Shown: piece by piece, positions 42,101-55,156 of the stretch
How the letters are laid out: each line of letters opens with the position of its first letter
Position numbering within the stretch: position 1 is the first letter of the stretch
Source of the DNA: Parus major
Lineage: Eukaryota; Chordata; Aves; Passeriformes; Paridae
Direction of reading: 5' to 3'
Length of the DNA: 64,000 nucleotides
NCBI RefSeq assembly: GCF_001522545.3
Contig: NC_031768.1
Coordinates: 85,614,697-85,678,696, forward strand
Notes under the pieces: generated by a model
What the model was told of the DNA's origin: nothing
Database searches by the model: none
What the model saw: the letters and a program-made list of their open reading frames with translations, nothing else
Position numbers and translations under genes: made by a program

Positions 42101-45092
42101 CCCTGCTTTGTTTTTCGAGTTATCATTTGTGCATGTTGTGGATCCCAGCATCAGCACATATCCCAGTGGGATCACACAGTGGGCCTCCTGCTTGAAGAGG
42201 TTGGGAATCATGACACATGGAGCTTCCCACAAGATTCATTCAGATGATCTACATTATTTGCTGTTCAAATTCAAAACTGCTGCGAGACCCAAAACACCTG
42301 AACCTTCTTTTTGCCTTCTATCAGTAGAGAGAACTCAGAGTTTTCAGTTATCTCCTACTTCACCATTCCACTCCATGTTTCCAGCTGGAAAAGCAGAGAC
42401 TTTTTACTTTGTTTCCACAGCTTGCAATGAGCAGCTATGCCTCCTGAGTGTGGAATTACAAGGGAAGGTTGTGTACCAAGGAGCTGAACAAGAAAAGCAA
42501 AGTTTCCACAGTGTTGACATATTCCTTTTTATTACACTGGTTTTACAGTCATTAATAAAGTTTACACTCATAAATAAAACCTTAAGATGAAGTATTATTA
42601 CAGTATTGCATAAATACTGTAATAGCATGAAATATTTTCTGAAACATATACACGTGTATCCTCATAAGAAATTCTGAAAGCAAGAATGCATGGCTGGTTA
42701 GTTCTTTGGAACAGATCGGAGCATGAAAAATGTTACATGCTGGCCTCTCAAGAGGGCACTCGCAGAATCTGACTGCAGAATCTGCAGACGTGGAAGGCCT
42801 GATTATGGGGCATGGTCTCCATCCCCACTGGACTCTCAGGAAGCTCTGTAAAGACCAGAGTGTCCTGGATGCCTGGCTGCATCATCCAAACTTCCTTCTC
42901 ATGCGCTGCTTCTGTTCTGTTCAATCTTCTGTTCTGTTAGCAATGCCCAGCCAGTGATCAGAGTCTTCTCTGGTGGCAGCAAGAAACTTATCAAGGCTGC
43001 AGAAGAAAAGACAGCCAGGGACTGGCTTTTCTGGTCTTGTATTGATGCACAAACTGAGTTTGAAAGCATGGTGGTGATGCTCATTAGCACTCAGTTTGAC
43101 AGAAGTGGAGGAAGCCCCTATAAGGAAGGAAAAAAACCCCAAAAATGTTAAAAATTAGATACCAAAAGCTTAAGCTGTTTCTTCAGCATGATAATTTGAA
43201 AATAAAGCATCTGCTCTAGGAGATTACTCTGATCCTCCTTCAGCATGCTAGATAATCTCCCTCAGCATACATTTTTCCAGACAACAGCATAGCACCTCAT
43301 AATTTACTATGCCATGTATGCCATTCCTAGAAATACAGACCATTTAGAAACAGCATTTAAAAGGTGGCAATTTGCATAGCTGGATGCAGGGGAAGTGGAG
43401 TTGGATCCTGTGGAAAGGCAGATTTCTGGAGGGGTTAGAAAGGCCCCCACAGAGGTTTCTAGTACCACACCATGTTTGCAGCATGGCTAACTCCAAGGCT
43501 GGATCTGGCAGCTCAGAGGAAAGTTCTTAGTGTCTTCAGGGATGGAAGTGACAGCTTCTCTGTGCTCCAGTACAGCACCATTGCCAGGAGAGACTTTTTC
43601 CTTCTATCCTGTTGGAATTTCCTTCATTGCAGCTTGTGTGTGTTACCTTGTTTTCTCTCTGTGCATCACTGAGGAGAGTTTGACTCAGTATGTGGTGGAA
43701 AACTGCATTTGGCCTTTATGTAGTGGAAAACTGCAGCTGGATCCCACTCAGCCACCTTCTCTATAGGTCTAGGAAAGCCTGTTTGCTCAGCCTCTCCTCG
43801 TAGGGCAAGTGCCCCAGCCCTTTGCAGTGGTAATCCAGCAAACCCCTTCTGGTTCCTCTGTGTCTTTCTTCTGCCAGAGAGGCCAGGGCTTGATGCAACC
43901 AACAGTGTGTATTTCTCTGGAGCACTTGCCTGGAACCCACTCACCTCATTACACCTCTGAGTAATTAGTAAAACAGGGTAGGATGTTCAAAAGGGTTGAG
44001 CACAAAGACATTCCCATTCTTTGGGGTTGGTAGGTAGTTAGAACTGTTGATGATGGGCCCTATTCACCTTCATTTGAGGGGTGTCTTGTGTTTAGCTGAG
44101 ACAGCAGAGCAGTTGAGCTCTGATTTCTAGCAGGCTTTCCAGCCAGCACGACCCTGCAGAAATCATCAATCCCTGGTTGGGACAGGCAATCTGTTAGCTG
44201 GCTCTTTAAAACCAAGACCTGAAGGGCAGATTCCCCTTGTACTGCTGTACAGGGAGCCGTGCTGAGTCAGCAGCAGTCTGTCAGCACTCACAGGCATTCA
44301 GCAGACAGCTCTGCTCAGCTCCCGGCAGGCATCGCACCCTGCACTTGATTGTGCGCAAGCTGCTAAATTATTTAATCATCTCAGGCATTAGGAGACTCAG
44401 AAAGGCTGAAAGCCAAGGGGAAGATGTCTCCTAAACCATTACAGTGCATAAAGTACTTTGTTAGATCAGCTGATTGACTGGATATTGCCACTGACTGTGT
44501 ATCCTGTCACCTGAATATCTTACTCAGACAAGAAATGGAAAGGTCAGGTCTTGAGGTACTGAAAGTCCTATGTAAGGTTTGGGGTGGATGGAACTGAAAT
44601 TAAGTGCAATGTGTACCCTTTCCTCAGCCAGAAATAAAACAAGGCATTCATAGTATCCTACAAAGACATTAGTTTTGTCTGTGACTCAAAAAAGATTCCT
44701 GCCAGCAGTTTTGTGCATCCCTTCCTCCACCTCCTGCCATCCATTCTGCACAGAAGGACTGCTCAAGCAAGAACTGGCTTGCCCCACAAAGGGTGGCTGA
44801 GCCCCGCAGCTAACTCCAGTTTTAGTCTTCTCTCCTGTTTAGTAGACCACTTCCTCTTTCTGATTAGGATATCAGTACAAATAACTTCTACAGTTGTATG
44901 GATTGCAAGAAAAAGGGAAAGCAGATCTTGGTCTGCTTTCTTATTTTATCTTATATTATCATATATTGATACTCTTATCTGTAAAATCTGATCCTGTAAG
45001 GTAAATCCACCCATCTGGGCTTTTGAACTTGCTCACTTAAGACACTTAACTAAAATCCATGGCCCAGTCCTGAGAGGCAAAAAAACATTTTT

Positions 45093-45135
45093 TCATGATT
45101 ACATGATTTTTCATGATTACAAAATCATGATTACA
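45093..45135. repeat. Three copies of TCATGATTACA
   Basis: The 11-base unit TCATGATTACA starts at 45093, 45111 and 45125, with short A/T spacers between copies. It is a small local duplication about 350 bases downstream (in the sense of the gene) of exon 4 of APOBEC1-like copy A. Confidence 0.85.
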
Positions 45136-45484
45136 GAGCTGAAGGAGCTTTTTGGGTCAAACAGATCTGGTAAGCTGCAAGCTAATGAACTGGTAGCTGA
45201 TTCATACGAAGGGTGAAAATAATGTTCCCTTTCCTTACTTAAAATCTGAGAATATGCTGAATCTCTTCTCTTCTCCGCCCCTGGCCACAAAGGCACAATG
45301 TAGCAGCGTGGTCCTTGGCAATCTCTTGCCTGCTTGGCTCTCTGCTTATGCAGCTTTGAGCTCATGCTTATTTTTCCTACTATCATTTCTGCTAACACCA
45401 TTGCTGGGATCATCCAAACCTCCTTTTCCTTGGATTTTTTGCATTTACTTTGAGTCTTGGTGTTTTCTTCAGGTGTCTACTAAC

Positions 45485-47148
45485 CAAAAAGATATGAAAG
45501 AGCTCTGTGTTATTCAGAAAGAAGTAGATATGATGTTCAGCGATGTTCTGGGGCTGATAATATTCTTCTCCAGGTTGGTATGCAACAAAATTTCTCCAGC
45601 AGTAACTGTAAGCTAAGAAGAGAGATACCCAGTCACCCTTGATGAAAGGATGCCCAGTTCTTCATTAACATGTCAGTGAGTCATTTGTTTCTCAGTAAGA
45701 ATACAATAAAGGACAAAGATATTCATACAAGGGGTACACAAATAACTACACAAATAAGTTAGTGGAAAGGGGAACCAAAACTCTACAGAGTAGCAATACG
45801 TCTAAAAATGAATTGCCAGAGAGAGAAATTGATCATTCTAGTGGTTTGGGCAGCCCTTATCACAAATAGCACACTGTGGCATAAAGCCAAGAGAGATGGA
45901 ATCAGCAAGTGGCAGGAGTGAAAAGGGAAGTGGGACATGCAGTCAGAGCTGGCCAGTCTCTCCTTTTGGTAGCCTTGTGCTTGAGAGCACAGTTTGGTAT
46001 GACAAGTTGCTTCAGTCATGAATCTGTCTGACCTATCCCAATGATCAGGGAAAACATGGAGTGAACACTCTAACATTTAGCAGTTTCATATTGATCTGAG
46101 TGTTGATAGGATGATCAGAGCTTCTGTCAATGCTCTGGTGCTATAACCCCAGAGACAGTACCCCCAATATAAGCAATGTCCTTTAAGATTACATTTGGCC
46201 TGGTGGGTTTTGTAGCTCCACACTCCAGTGGTAAGCATCCACACAGCTGTGTGAGGTTCGTCTCTTCAAATATACATTCCTTTTTGTGAGCTGCTTATCT
46301 GGACGCTTTTACAGCCAAACATTACCAGGCAAGCAAGATACACACACAAAAAGGTACACGTGCAAGACACGTCTTCTGTGATAAATCATCTGAAAATCTC
46401 CTTTAGACAAGTTTCCTTCTCTGTTCCTGCTACCAAGGGAAACCAATTACTTGATGCAGCTGACAAGCTGATCTGTCTGTGTATTCTAGGAGGGACAGGT
46501 TCTGTCTTGCTCAGGAATTTACAATGCATATAAACAAGGCGTGGATATCTAGAGAAACCTCCAACTCTCCATGTTTGGATTTGGCAAGAGGAAATGACCA
46601 TGCTGGTCTTGCTGCTGGGGGAGAAATAAGGCAGAAGAGAGTGACATTTTTGTACTCACTAGTCCTCCCCAAAGCCTATCATCACCTATGTTACACACTA
46701 AGAGTGCACATAATCCCAGAACTTTCAATCCACACTTAGACAAGGAGTAGCTGGGTTACCTCCAAGATCCATGATACGTATAGAAACTCCATTCATCATC
46801 AGGTTGCGGAGACCTTGGCGGTTCCGGACATCGAGGTGCCTGAACAGCTTGGCTGCATATATTTCCAAGGTCACATTAGGGTGTGACCTCAGGAACTCCA
46901 GAATCCTTTCGGAGCAGTTTCCACAGGGACTAGTTGAAAGGAACCAGGTGATGGAGCAAGGAGCTTGTGGCCTGCCATTGAAAGGATTTTCCAAGAAGTT
47001 GACTTCAGCGTGTCGTTCATGATTGTTCGAGCACCAGTTCCTCCAGATGGAACCATTTCTCCACCTGATTTCATACAGCAGGTACACCGGTCCTCCATTC
47101 CGGGTAGGAGAATAATTTCTTTGGAAGTCTGTTGGCTGCATCGTCCAC
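45485..47148 (-). CDS. APOBEC1: APOBEC1-like cytidine deaminase, copy A (partial model)
   Basis: Family members deaminate cytosine in RNA or single-stranded DNA; mammalian APOBEC1 edits apoB mRNA. Two internal exons are clear. The main exon, 47148-46760 (389 nt), has acceptor TTCTGCAG and donor G|GTAACC, and enters in phase 2 and leaves in phase 1. The next, 45612-45485 (128 nt), has acceptor CTCTTCTTAG and donor TTG|GTTAGT. The join gives [17 protein letters not shown], close to the mammalian APOBEC1 CWRNFV..PG.E segment. Seen: [14 protein letters not shown] (zinc His and catalytic Glu), [13 protein letters not shown] (zinc Cys pair, with the usual Trp of SWSPC replaced by Thr), and NRQGLR. 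AICDA exons 2 and 3 correspond to one exon here. An in-frame ATG lies three codons into the main exon (47141-47139). The 5' exon or exons and the last coding exon were not found, so span and true start are incomplete. The exons are intact with no stops or frameshifts. Confidence 0.88.
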
Positions 47149-50100
47149 CTGCAGAAGAGTACCAGCAGCACTGTGATCCCAGCATTTCAATGATGTTTGG
47201 TCCCATTGTGCACTGCCTACTCTCAATATCAGCCAGGACTCCCACTCCCAGCTTTGCCCATCAGAAACCAGCAGCTTGAAGAATGTTGCAATTTAGCAAT
47301 CTAAATCTGGAATTTGATGAAAACTTCGGAACACCCCCAGCACCTCCTTGAGAACTGTTGGGTGGGTAAACAACCCCATCACCACTCAGAGATCAGCAGC
47401 TGTCAAAGCAGTAAGGCAACTGGAAAGGAAGATTGAGGAAAGGGATAGTAAGAATAAAACAAGGCACAAGGCTGTCTCTGGAAATTGCCACGTAGTTCAG
47501 GCAGCAGTGAGCAACAGAGCTACATCTCTTACCCTTGGTTGTTTCCTCTGGGTAAGGGACCTGTGTAGACAAAGATTTGTGAATCACTGAGGACAGCAGG
47601 TGAGAAAACAAAATTTCTTGTATACTTTCTGTCCAGACCCCTTTCAGTCTATACACCCCCTACCAAATCTCTTTTCTCCAAAATGATTCAAAAAGTAATT
47701 ACTGCACAGCAGGATAGGCTCTCTGGAATGCAGGAGATGTGGACTCCTACCTGGGAGTTGAACTTAATGGTTATTTAAACTATATCGCACATGAACCCTT
47801 GCTCAATTTAGCACATTATGATTGATTGTGTAAACACTCAAGTTTAAATTCCCTGATTTCAGCAGTACTGCATCTGTCTTTCTCTGACTAATCAAAGAGC
47901 AGAATCAAATGGCTTATCCCTTTAAAACTTCCAAACCACTTCTACAAGATAGGCAAAGCTTGAGCCATTTTCTCGTTGGTACTCATAATCTAGACAAAAG
48001 CATTTCCACAAGTGACTTCACATTGGTAACTTTCTAAAAAAACCTAAAAAAAAAATCAGTGCCAAGGAAAAAAATACCGGTACAGAAAGGAGGGCAACAA
48101 ATACATACAGGGTGGCAATGCAGACCTGCCTGATTATACATCATTATCTTCCACAGTGGCAAGCAACTTTGACCCTGTGACTTATTCCTGTCTCTAAACC
48201 CTTCCCAGCTGAGGGTCTAGAGAAAAATAATTGCAGCTGATCAAGGCTACTTATTTATTTTGTAAAAACCCAACAGAAAACTCTAGGAACCGTCATTTTA
48301 CTTCAAAAAATAATCAATTTAATTTTTAAAAATTTTAAGTGTATATAAAATAAAAATAATTAATTTTATTTTTAGTTTTTATGTATTCTACATCATATAA
48401 TAAAGATTTCTTTTAAAATTTACTTAGAATTAAGATACTAAAAGCATTTTATTGCACCTTATCTCTTGAAGATGAGAAATTATTAATTATACAGAGTAAA
48501 ATTACCTTTTAACAGGAAAAAAATAGTTTTCCGCATCAACAGAGACATGATCAACTCTTTGCACAGCCTTATTACCCTGATTCTTTCAGAAGAATATTCT
48601 AGTTATATTCCACAATGAAAATAAAATAGATGAATAAGCTAACTAAATTGCTCCATTCTTAAATGCCTTTGAGATCTCTCTTCACAGTATAAGTTCTTTT
48701 GGATTTTGAATTCTTCCTGCCATACCAAGGTTAACATAATTATATTAATATTTTGAAGCTGGACCTAAGACTCAAGATATGGTGATATATTCAAAGACAT
48801 AACACACATACCCACGTCTGCCACCTGTGCATCCACTTGCCAGCAAAACACATTTGTGTCTACACTCCAGTCCTTTAGATACAACTACAGTAAATATCTA
48901 TACTTGAATATGAAGAAATAGACCTGCCTTTCACATAAATGTACTTACGTCTGCCAGCAGCCATGGGTATTTCTGGATTCGTGTGTTGCTTCCTGGGAGA
49001 TGAATGTGCCTTTATAAACATTATATTAGTTTCAGTTTCTATTCCTGAATCAGAATACTATCAGATCTTCCGGACTTATTCATGTTGCTCAGCATTTCCT
49101 TATGCTGACTTTCTGCATGCTTACTTGCACTATCCAACTGGCTGAAGCTGAAAGCAAGCCCCTGGCAGCAAAGAACAGCAAATGGGGGTGATCCCACACA
49201 GAAACTGAGTACAAGGTTGCCTTCCAGAAGCTGGACTTAACAGGTGAGCCACTTTTTGCAGTGCAGACAAAAATAACATTTCTTTTTAAACTCCGGCTTC
49301 AAAACAGAAAAGCAAATCTTCTCTAGTCACCCGAATGCAACAAGAGGGAAAATCATCTACAAAAATGGCATCAAGCCACATAGCTGTGGCATAGCATGTC
49401 ACTTTTGTGACGCCCACATGCCACAAGGAAGTTGAACAGTGCCCAATGGAAAGAGGGAAACAGAAGACATCACATGCAAAACCTGTGAGTCTGTGGAACT
49501 CCAGCAGGTGGTGGTGGTTACTGCCATTTCTCTTCATGGACTTCTGGGGAGTTCCAAGGACAACTCACAGCCCCTTGAGCCTGAGTTCTCACATAATCAG
49601 GGAAGACACTCTATGTGTGTGAGCATTGAGCTATGGTCAGTGACTGGGCAGCTGCTCTCAGACTAACTCTAAGTAAGCTTCCCAGCATCCAGGAGAGCTC
49701 TGGAAGTGGACACCTTATTGTGAGGGAACATCCAGGTATTTTTGAAATACCACAACTGAGAAGAACTCTGTACTCATGTGGACACTGAGAGCAAGACCTG
49801 AGCCACCTGCCGAGTGTCGGAAGAAGCTATTGGTCATGGTATCAGTTCACTGATGTAAATAGACATTTTCCAGTGCCCTGATAAATCTGCTCAGCATTAT
49901 GGACTGGGCATCACCTTACTCTGATCAGCTCTGTCACTCTCACAAGTGAGATGCAGCAAAAGAATATTTCCCATTTAACCTGAAAAATTACTGAAACAAT
50001 ACCAGTTTCTAGTGAGAAGCTCTCCTCTGTCTGACACACCCAAAACTGGCTCGCAGAGAATAGGGGTTACAAAAGAATTTTTCACAAGGCTTAGGTAAAA

Positions 50101-53100
50101 TCAGTCTGTCACTCACAGTTTTTTCTGGTTTTGTGACACAATTATTTTTGGCCTCATGCACGATGTAGAGATTGCCTTCCTTGGTGCCAAGCCGGATGTG
50201 GGATTTTAAAGCTAAGGGATTGATTAATTTGTATTCTCTGCAGCAAGCTCTCAGTATTATATTGTCAAAAAGTATTCACTCTTCTGCCAGGGCAGGAAAA
50301 ACCCCAGAAGTGTACATGAATGGTGTAGTTCAGAGGGAGTAGGGATTCAGGCACTGTCATGGCTCTGCCAAGGAGAAGACTGCTTGTGGCAGGTCATCAG
50401 GCAGTGCCAACACAGAGTCTGCCCTCGGGGCCTCCTCTGCTGCAAGGAGAGGCCCCACTTCTCAGCACAGAATGGTTCCCTGGTGGCTGCATTGTTTCCT
50501 GCCACAGAAGGGTTAAAGGGAGCAACTCAAACACTCAGGGGTTGTTGAAAGAAAAACGTGATTGAGTAATGTGGTTTTGAGTTCCTGGGCGTGATTCTCG
50601 GTGAGACCAGGAATGCTTTGGTGCTGTAGTACTCCTTTCACTGCCCTGTCCTTACAGTACGTATTTGCAAATAAGCAGGTGTGAATTAGACTTAGAGATG
50701 ATTAGCCTGATCTGCAAGGAATGGCTTGATTAGCAGCAGTAGTTCCTGACAGAAAACCAGCAATGTGCCACAGAAAGCGGAGAAAGAAAAATGTCCAAGC
50801 AAGGAATCAGCAACGCAACCTTTTCAGGTGTCTTCAGGAAGCTAAATGGCTGTATGAGATGGTGGAAAGCCAAAATGAAAAAAAATAAAAATAAAAAAAT
50901 TTAAAATTAGAAATATTGCTCCGCTAACCTAATGTGAAAAGACTAATCCCTTCCAAATTCGGTAGTTGCTTTAACCCTAATCAGGAAGAAAAGGTTGTCA
51001 CACAAGTGAATTTTCATACTTCTAGAAGAATTTGCACATTCTGTTTATGGGAACCATGCTCTTCAGTCAGGAGGAGGATGAGGACCTCCAGAAGGATCAC
51101 ACAGCTAGGTGGGAAACCTGTTCCTTGTTTTTTATGAGCAACCAGCAGTAGTCCAGGATCCCTTTAAATTGCTGTGTGTCTGTAGCAAGGATTATCTATA
51201 TAGGTGGAGTCTTGTATTATTCAAACAACTGTGGCAAAAATTTTTATTGCACTTCTCATGCAGTCAGTTATGTCCCCTTACAGAAGCTGCTTAAGGTAAT
51301 GTAAGAGATAAATGTGGAGGTGGTTCATGATGCTGAGCTATTGGTAACGTCTGAATATATCTCAGCCACTCCAACAAAAGGATTTTTTTTAATAACCACC
51401 ACCCTCACATGCATTCCCTCATGAACCTGCATGTGTTTTGGAGGAACATACACAGCAAAGGGTACATAGAATGGTGGACAGACACTTACTTATGGCTCCT
51501 TAGACCTTCATGAGAATATTCCCTTTGGTGGTAGTAGAGCCATGCTGTATACACACGACCAGGTTCACCAGGAAAAATAATCTAGAAGCTTCACAGTTTC
51601 TTCAGATCATTTTACAAAGAGCCTCCAGGATGCACACTAAGTGATAGAGAGGTGGACAGAGCATCAGGGAGCTAGGTCCCTTCAGAGTCTCCCAGGAAAG
51701 AGCTTGCAGCAAAACAGGTCTGCAGCATCACTATTACAGAAGTGTTGTCTGCTGAGGTACCACTTCCTTTTCTCAAGCATCTTTTCGCTTATCTGACACT
51801 GGAAACACAAGATGTGCATCTAGTAACAAATCTGGACAGAGTCCTAGAAATTGAAATATATGGAAGAAATTAGGAAAGATGGACAGGTTAGAGAAGAAAG
51901 AGTAGCAAAGAAGGAAAGTTAAATCAGACATCAAAGAAGACAAAAAGGGACAAGGTTTGAATCAGATAAGATCCCAATTTGCAAATCTCTGAGGATTTTA
52001 CAGATACTGAGCTTTTTATTCTCTGGCTGAATGATCTATTGGAAAGAGGTGAGAATCACCAAGTGGAAGTCTGGAAGCAAAGAGAAAGGTTAAATTTAAA
52101 TGTGACAAAAGCCTGGGGCTTATGCCACAGATGCTTAAGTCTCAACCTCCACTTACAGGCTGCCTCCTGGACTTAATTTGAAATGGTAAATCCGGTGTTA
52201 GTTCAAGTGTTCTGCTGCTGACACATTTGACAGTAAATGGAAAATCCACTGAATGTGTACTTAGATTTAATGGAGTTTTCTCAGTAGGTATCTATATTTG
52301 TATGGAAAGAAAAACCACTCAGAGCCTTCTGAGGTTTATTCTGTGACCTCCACATTTAAAAAAGGCTAAAACATGCTTATGTATGAACCTCTATGTATGA
52401 ATTCATACTTGTGAAGATATTTACAGATATTTACATATATGTGTATGCACAGTAATGCAATAATACATACAAAAACAAGCTTGTAGATACACGATTACAT
52501 CTCCTTGGCAGCATATTACTTTGCAACTCTGATAAGCACACCGACCCATGGCTCTTTTATCTCTCCCAGTACCTTTGCTTTTATTTTCTCTGCAGGCTGC
52601 ACAGCAGTACCATACTTTACCGAGACTCTTATTCAGCCTCCATATGTGGAAACTGAAGCATAAGAGACTAAGATAACTGGTGGCACCCTGCCACTGCTGG
52701 GTGAGCTTTATGAGGCTGACTCTGAACAGTGAAGTGGAATGGCAGCCAGCCACAAGGACGTGCAGGCAGAGCTCTGATCCACAAAGTGAAAAATAATTGG
52801 CTAGTGGGAAGAACTTATCTGTGTGCTTACTTTGGTAACAAAACATCCTGATATCCTTGTGATATAATTCTTTCATATTAACTGGTGAGGTTGTAGAAAT
52901 CAAAGAATTTCCCAGCTCACTAACAATACTTCATGAGGAGTTTGTGTGAAAAGAAAAAGCGGCAAGTGAACATATCTGTATTTTGGAATATGCTTTTCTA
53001 CTCTAAGCAGTCCATCTATGTTATTCTCACTATACTTTGAGTCACAGAAGTTCTATATATTTATCTTTCTGATTTGGCTTCATTTCTATGTCCTTGTTTC

Positions 53101-54324
53101 AATGCACAGATTTTGTCAAAGCACAAAGCAGAAAAGTAAGTACCCCAAACCCTGTGGGGATTAGTGTCCATGCTCTGCTTGAGAGCCTGAGTCAGTCATC
53201 ACACAACCAGCAGAGCTTTAAATATGAAGGGGATCACATAACCAGGTGGACTTTGCTTGAGAGAAGCTATAGGTTGTACCAAAGAGAGAGTTCAGAGCAG
53301 CTCTAGGAGCTTTCAGCTCTGAGATTTTCTTCCACAAGCACTCAGGGATTGCTCAATGATTAAATATATGGTTAAACTCTCCCCAGAATTCACCTGGAAG
53401 CTGTCATGGGAGGCAAAACCTCCATCAAAAGCAGAAAACATCTACCAGGACCAGACATGAGAACCTTTGGGCACCTTAAAGGATGGAGTTAATTTTCTTC
53501 ATTGCAGTCCATACTAAAAATATTAGCTCCTGGGCCATCTGCAGGCAGTGTGTCAGTGGAAGCCACAAGTAAGGGTGGTCAAGATAACCAATTCTTATTT
53601 TTTTTTTAAGCCCTCAGGGCCCTAAGAGGCATGGACCATAATAATTGTCTTAATTTTTTCTTGTGAGAACAGTTTGGGAGAACAGTCTTTCTTGCTCAGG
53701 AATGTCACAAACTTGCTTTGGCCAAAAGCTGGATAAAATGTGAACGGGCTACGAGAGCTAGAACTAAGGAAAATGAGCCTTGGCACAGACAGGGCATCAA
53801 CAACCACCCCCAAAGTTGCTGGGAAGATTATACTGTGATACCCTTTGTTTGGCAGCCTGTGCCAACAGCTATTTACATGGGAACACTTGCTCCACCTTAT
53901 GAATTTTGCCCTGCAGTTCCACATTGTTTCTCTTTCTCACCCCCCCATAATAACTTGTGTGATCAGTTTTCTCTGCCTCTTTAAAAGCACAAGGGGTTTC
54001 CAGTGGATGCATGGAGTGGTTCAGTTCCAGGATGGACTTGCAAATGAAAATAATTACTTATTTCTTTTATCTGAGTGGAGGTGCTGAAATGCAATGACCA
54101 TGGGTACCATAATTATCATTCCACAGTCACACCTCCTGATAGATGATTTGCTTCTGTTGAACAGAGCATGTGTGGATTTTTGAAGCTGTGTTTTAAAATC
54201 AAGTGCTGCTGTCAGTTACATGTTAGAGCTCCCACGGAAACAGTGGAAAATCCTCTAGGTTAGCACAGTCTTTCTAATTGATTAATGATGAGACATGATT
54301 ATAGCAAGAACTGACATCTACTGT
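47149..54324. other. Region between the two APOBEC1-like genes, no gene recognised
   Basis: About 7 kb of AT-leaning DNA with short unrelated open frames. The 5' exon and promoter of copy A should lie in the first part, but I found no convincing start exon. An extremely AT-rich patch lies at about 48290-48430. I looked on the minus strand for a third deaminase copy (HAE, PC-x2-C or YCW motifs) and found none that held up. Confidence 0.45.
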
Positions 54325-54394
54325 GATTAATTGATCAGTTTGAAACAGAGACAAGTGCTGATTAATTGATCAGTTTGAAACAGAGACAAGTGCT
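54325..54394. repeat. 35-bp perfect tandem duplication
   Basis: Two exact head-to-tail copies of a 35-base unit beginning GATTAATTGATCAG and ending GACAAGTGCT, at 54325-54359 and 54360-54394. No spacer and no mismatch, so it is a recent duplication. Confidence 0.95.
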
Positions 54395-54490
54395 TATTTA
54401 CATGACTAACTATAAGCTTCTGGAATTTTCTGCTCCAGTAAACTGTGGACGCAGATAGCAGGACAAGGTGAAACTAGGTCGATATACAGA

Positions 54491-55156
54491 TGTCTTGGGT
54501 TGCAATGCATGATGAAACCAAAAGTACATATTCTATCTGTTGAAACCAGGTGGGGCAGTTTTCTTTATCTCTTGCATGACCCATCCCTCATAACTGGAGG
54601 ATATCTTCTGTTAATGGGCCATTGAGTGCCACTGCATGGCTGTTAAAATTACATCATCCCACTGTGAGATGCTCCACCCAGGGGGAGGAGCCAAGCATCT
54701 AAACCTGTATATCTTTAGCAGCTTGGAACACCCCAGCAGCCTTTCTCCACTGAATTCCCAGAGGAGAGAGACCAGACCCATCTACACCAGCAGACCTTCA
54801 GAGGAAACCTACACCCTTCTATGGGATCATTACTTCAACAGAACCACATCTGTCAGTCCAGGACTGCAGCCACCATTTAATTAGACTGGTACCAACACTC
54901 TGACCAACAGGAACAGAGTGTCAAATTATATTCTGATTCTGTCACTGGGTTGTGGGTTTTTTTTTTGTTTCTTTGGTACTACTGCATTTTTATTTTCATT
55001 TTCCTAGTAAAGAACTGTATATTCCCGTATCCTTGCCTGAGAGCCCCTTGATTTCAAGATTATAATAATTTGGGGGGAGGGGGTGGTTTACATTTTTCCA
55101 TTTCAAGGGAGGTTTCTGCCTTCCTTAGCAGACACCTGTCTTTTCAAACCAAGACA
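54491..55156 (+). mobile_element. Solo LTR of an endogenous-retrovirus-type element
   Basis: A 666-bp element starts TGTCTTGG and ends CCAAGACA, a perfect inverted terminal repeat in the TG...CA form of LTRs. It is flanked by a perfect 5-bp target-site duplication, ACAGA, at 54486-54490 and 55157-55161. No internal viral coding region adjoins it, so it is a solo LTR left by recombination between two LTRs. The + orientation is suggested by an AGTAAA poly(A)-like signal near 55008 followed by a T/G-rich stretch. A 5-bp duplication and this terminus fit avian class III/ERVL-type LTRs; the family name is inference. Confidence 0.88.

Larger units (their letters stand above)
37656..45484. other. 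Region between AICDA and APOBEC1-like copy A
   Basis: The first 1.5 kb is probably AICDA 3' UTR. The rest should contain the last coding exon and 3' UTR of minus-strand copy A, which I could not identify with confidence. Possible minus-strand acceptors exist near 45065-45075 and 45165-45175 but give only a few residues each. A minus-strand AATAAA is present near 42528-42535. Open frames on both strands match nothing I know. Confidence 0.45.

Noticed and set aside
42954..43151. 65-codon + strand open frame with a protein-like look
   Set aside because: No flanking splice signals or recognisable family; too short to call.
45117..45413. 98-codon minus-strand open frame just downstream of copy A exon 4
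   Set aside because: It lies in the intron after a good conserved donor, has no similarity to the APOBEC1 tail, and starts at an arbitrary Met.
51090..51165. Possible third deaminase exon with a YCW-like motif on the minus strand
   Set aside because: Only TACTGCTGG matches. No AG acceptor in the right phase, no downstream family similarity, and an early stop.
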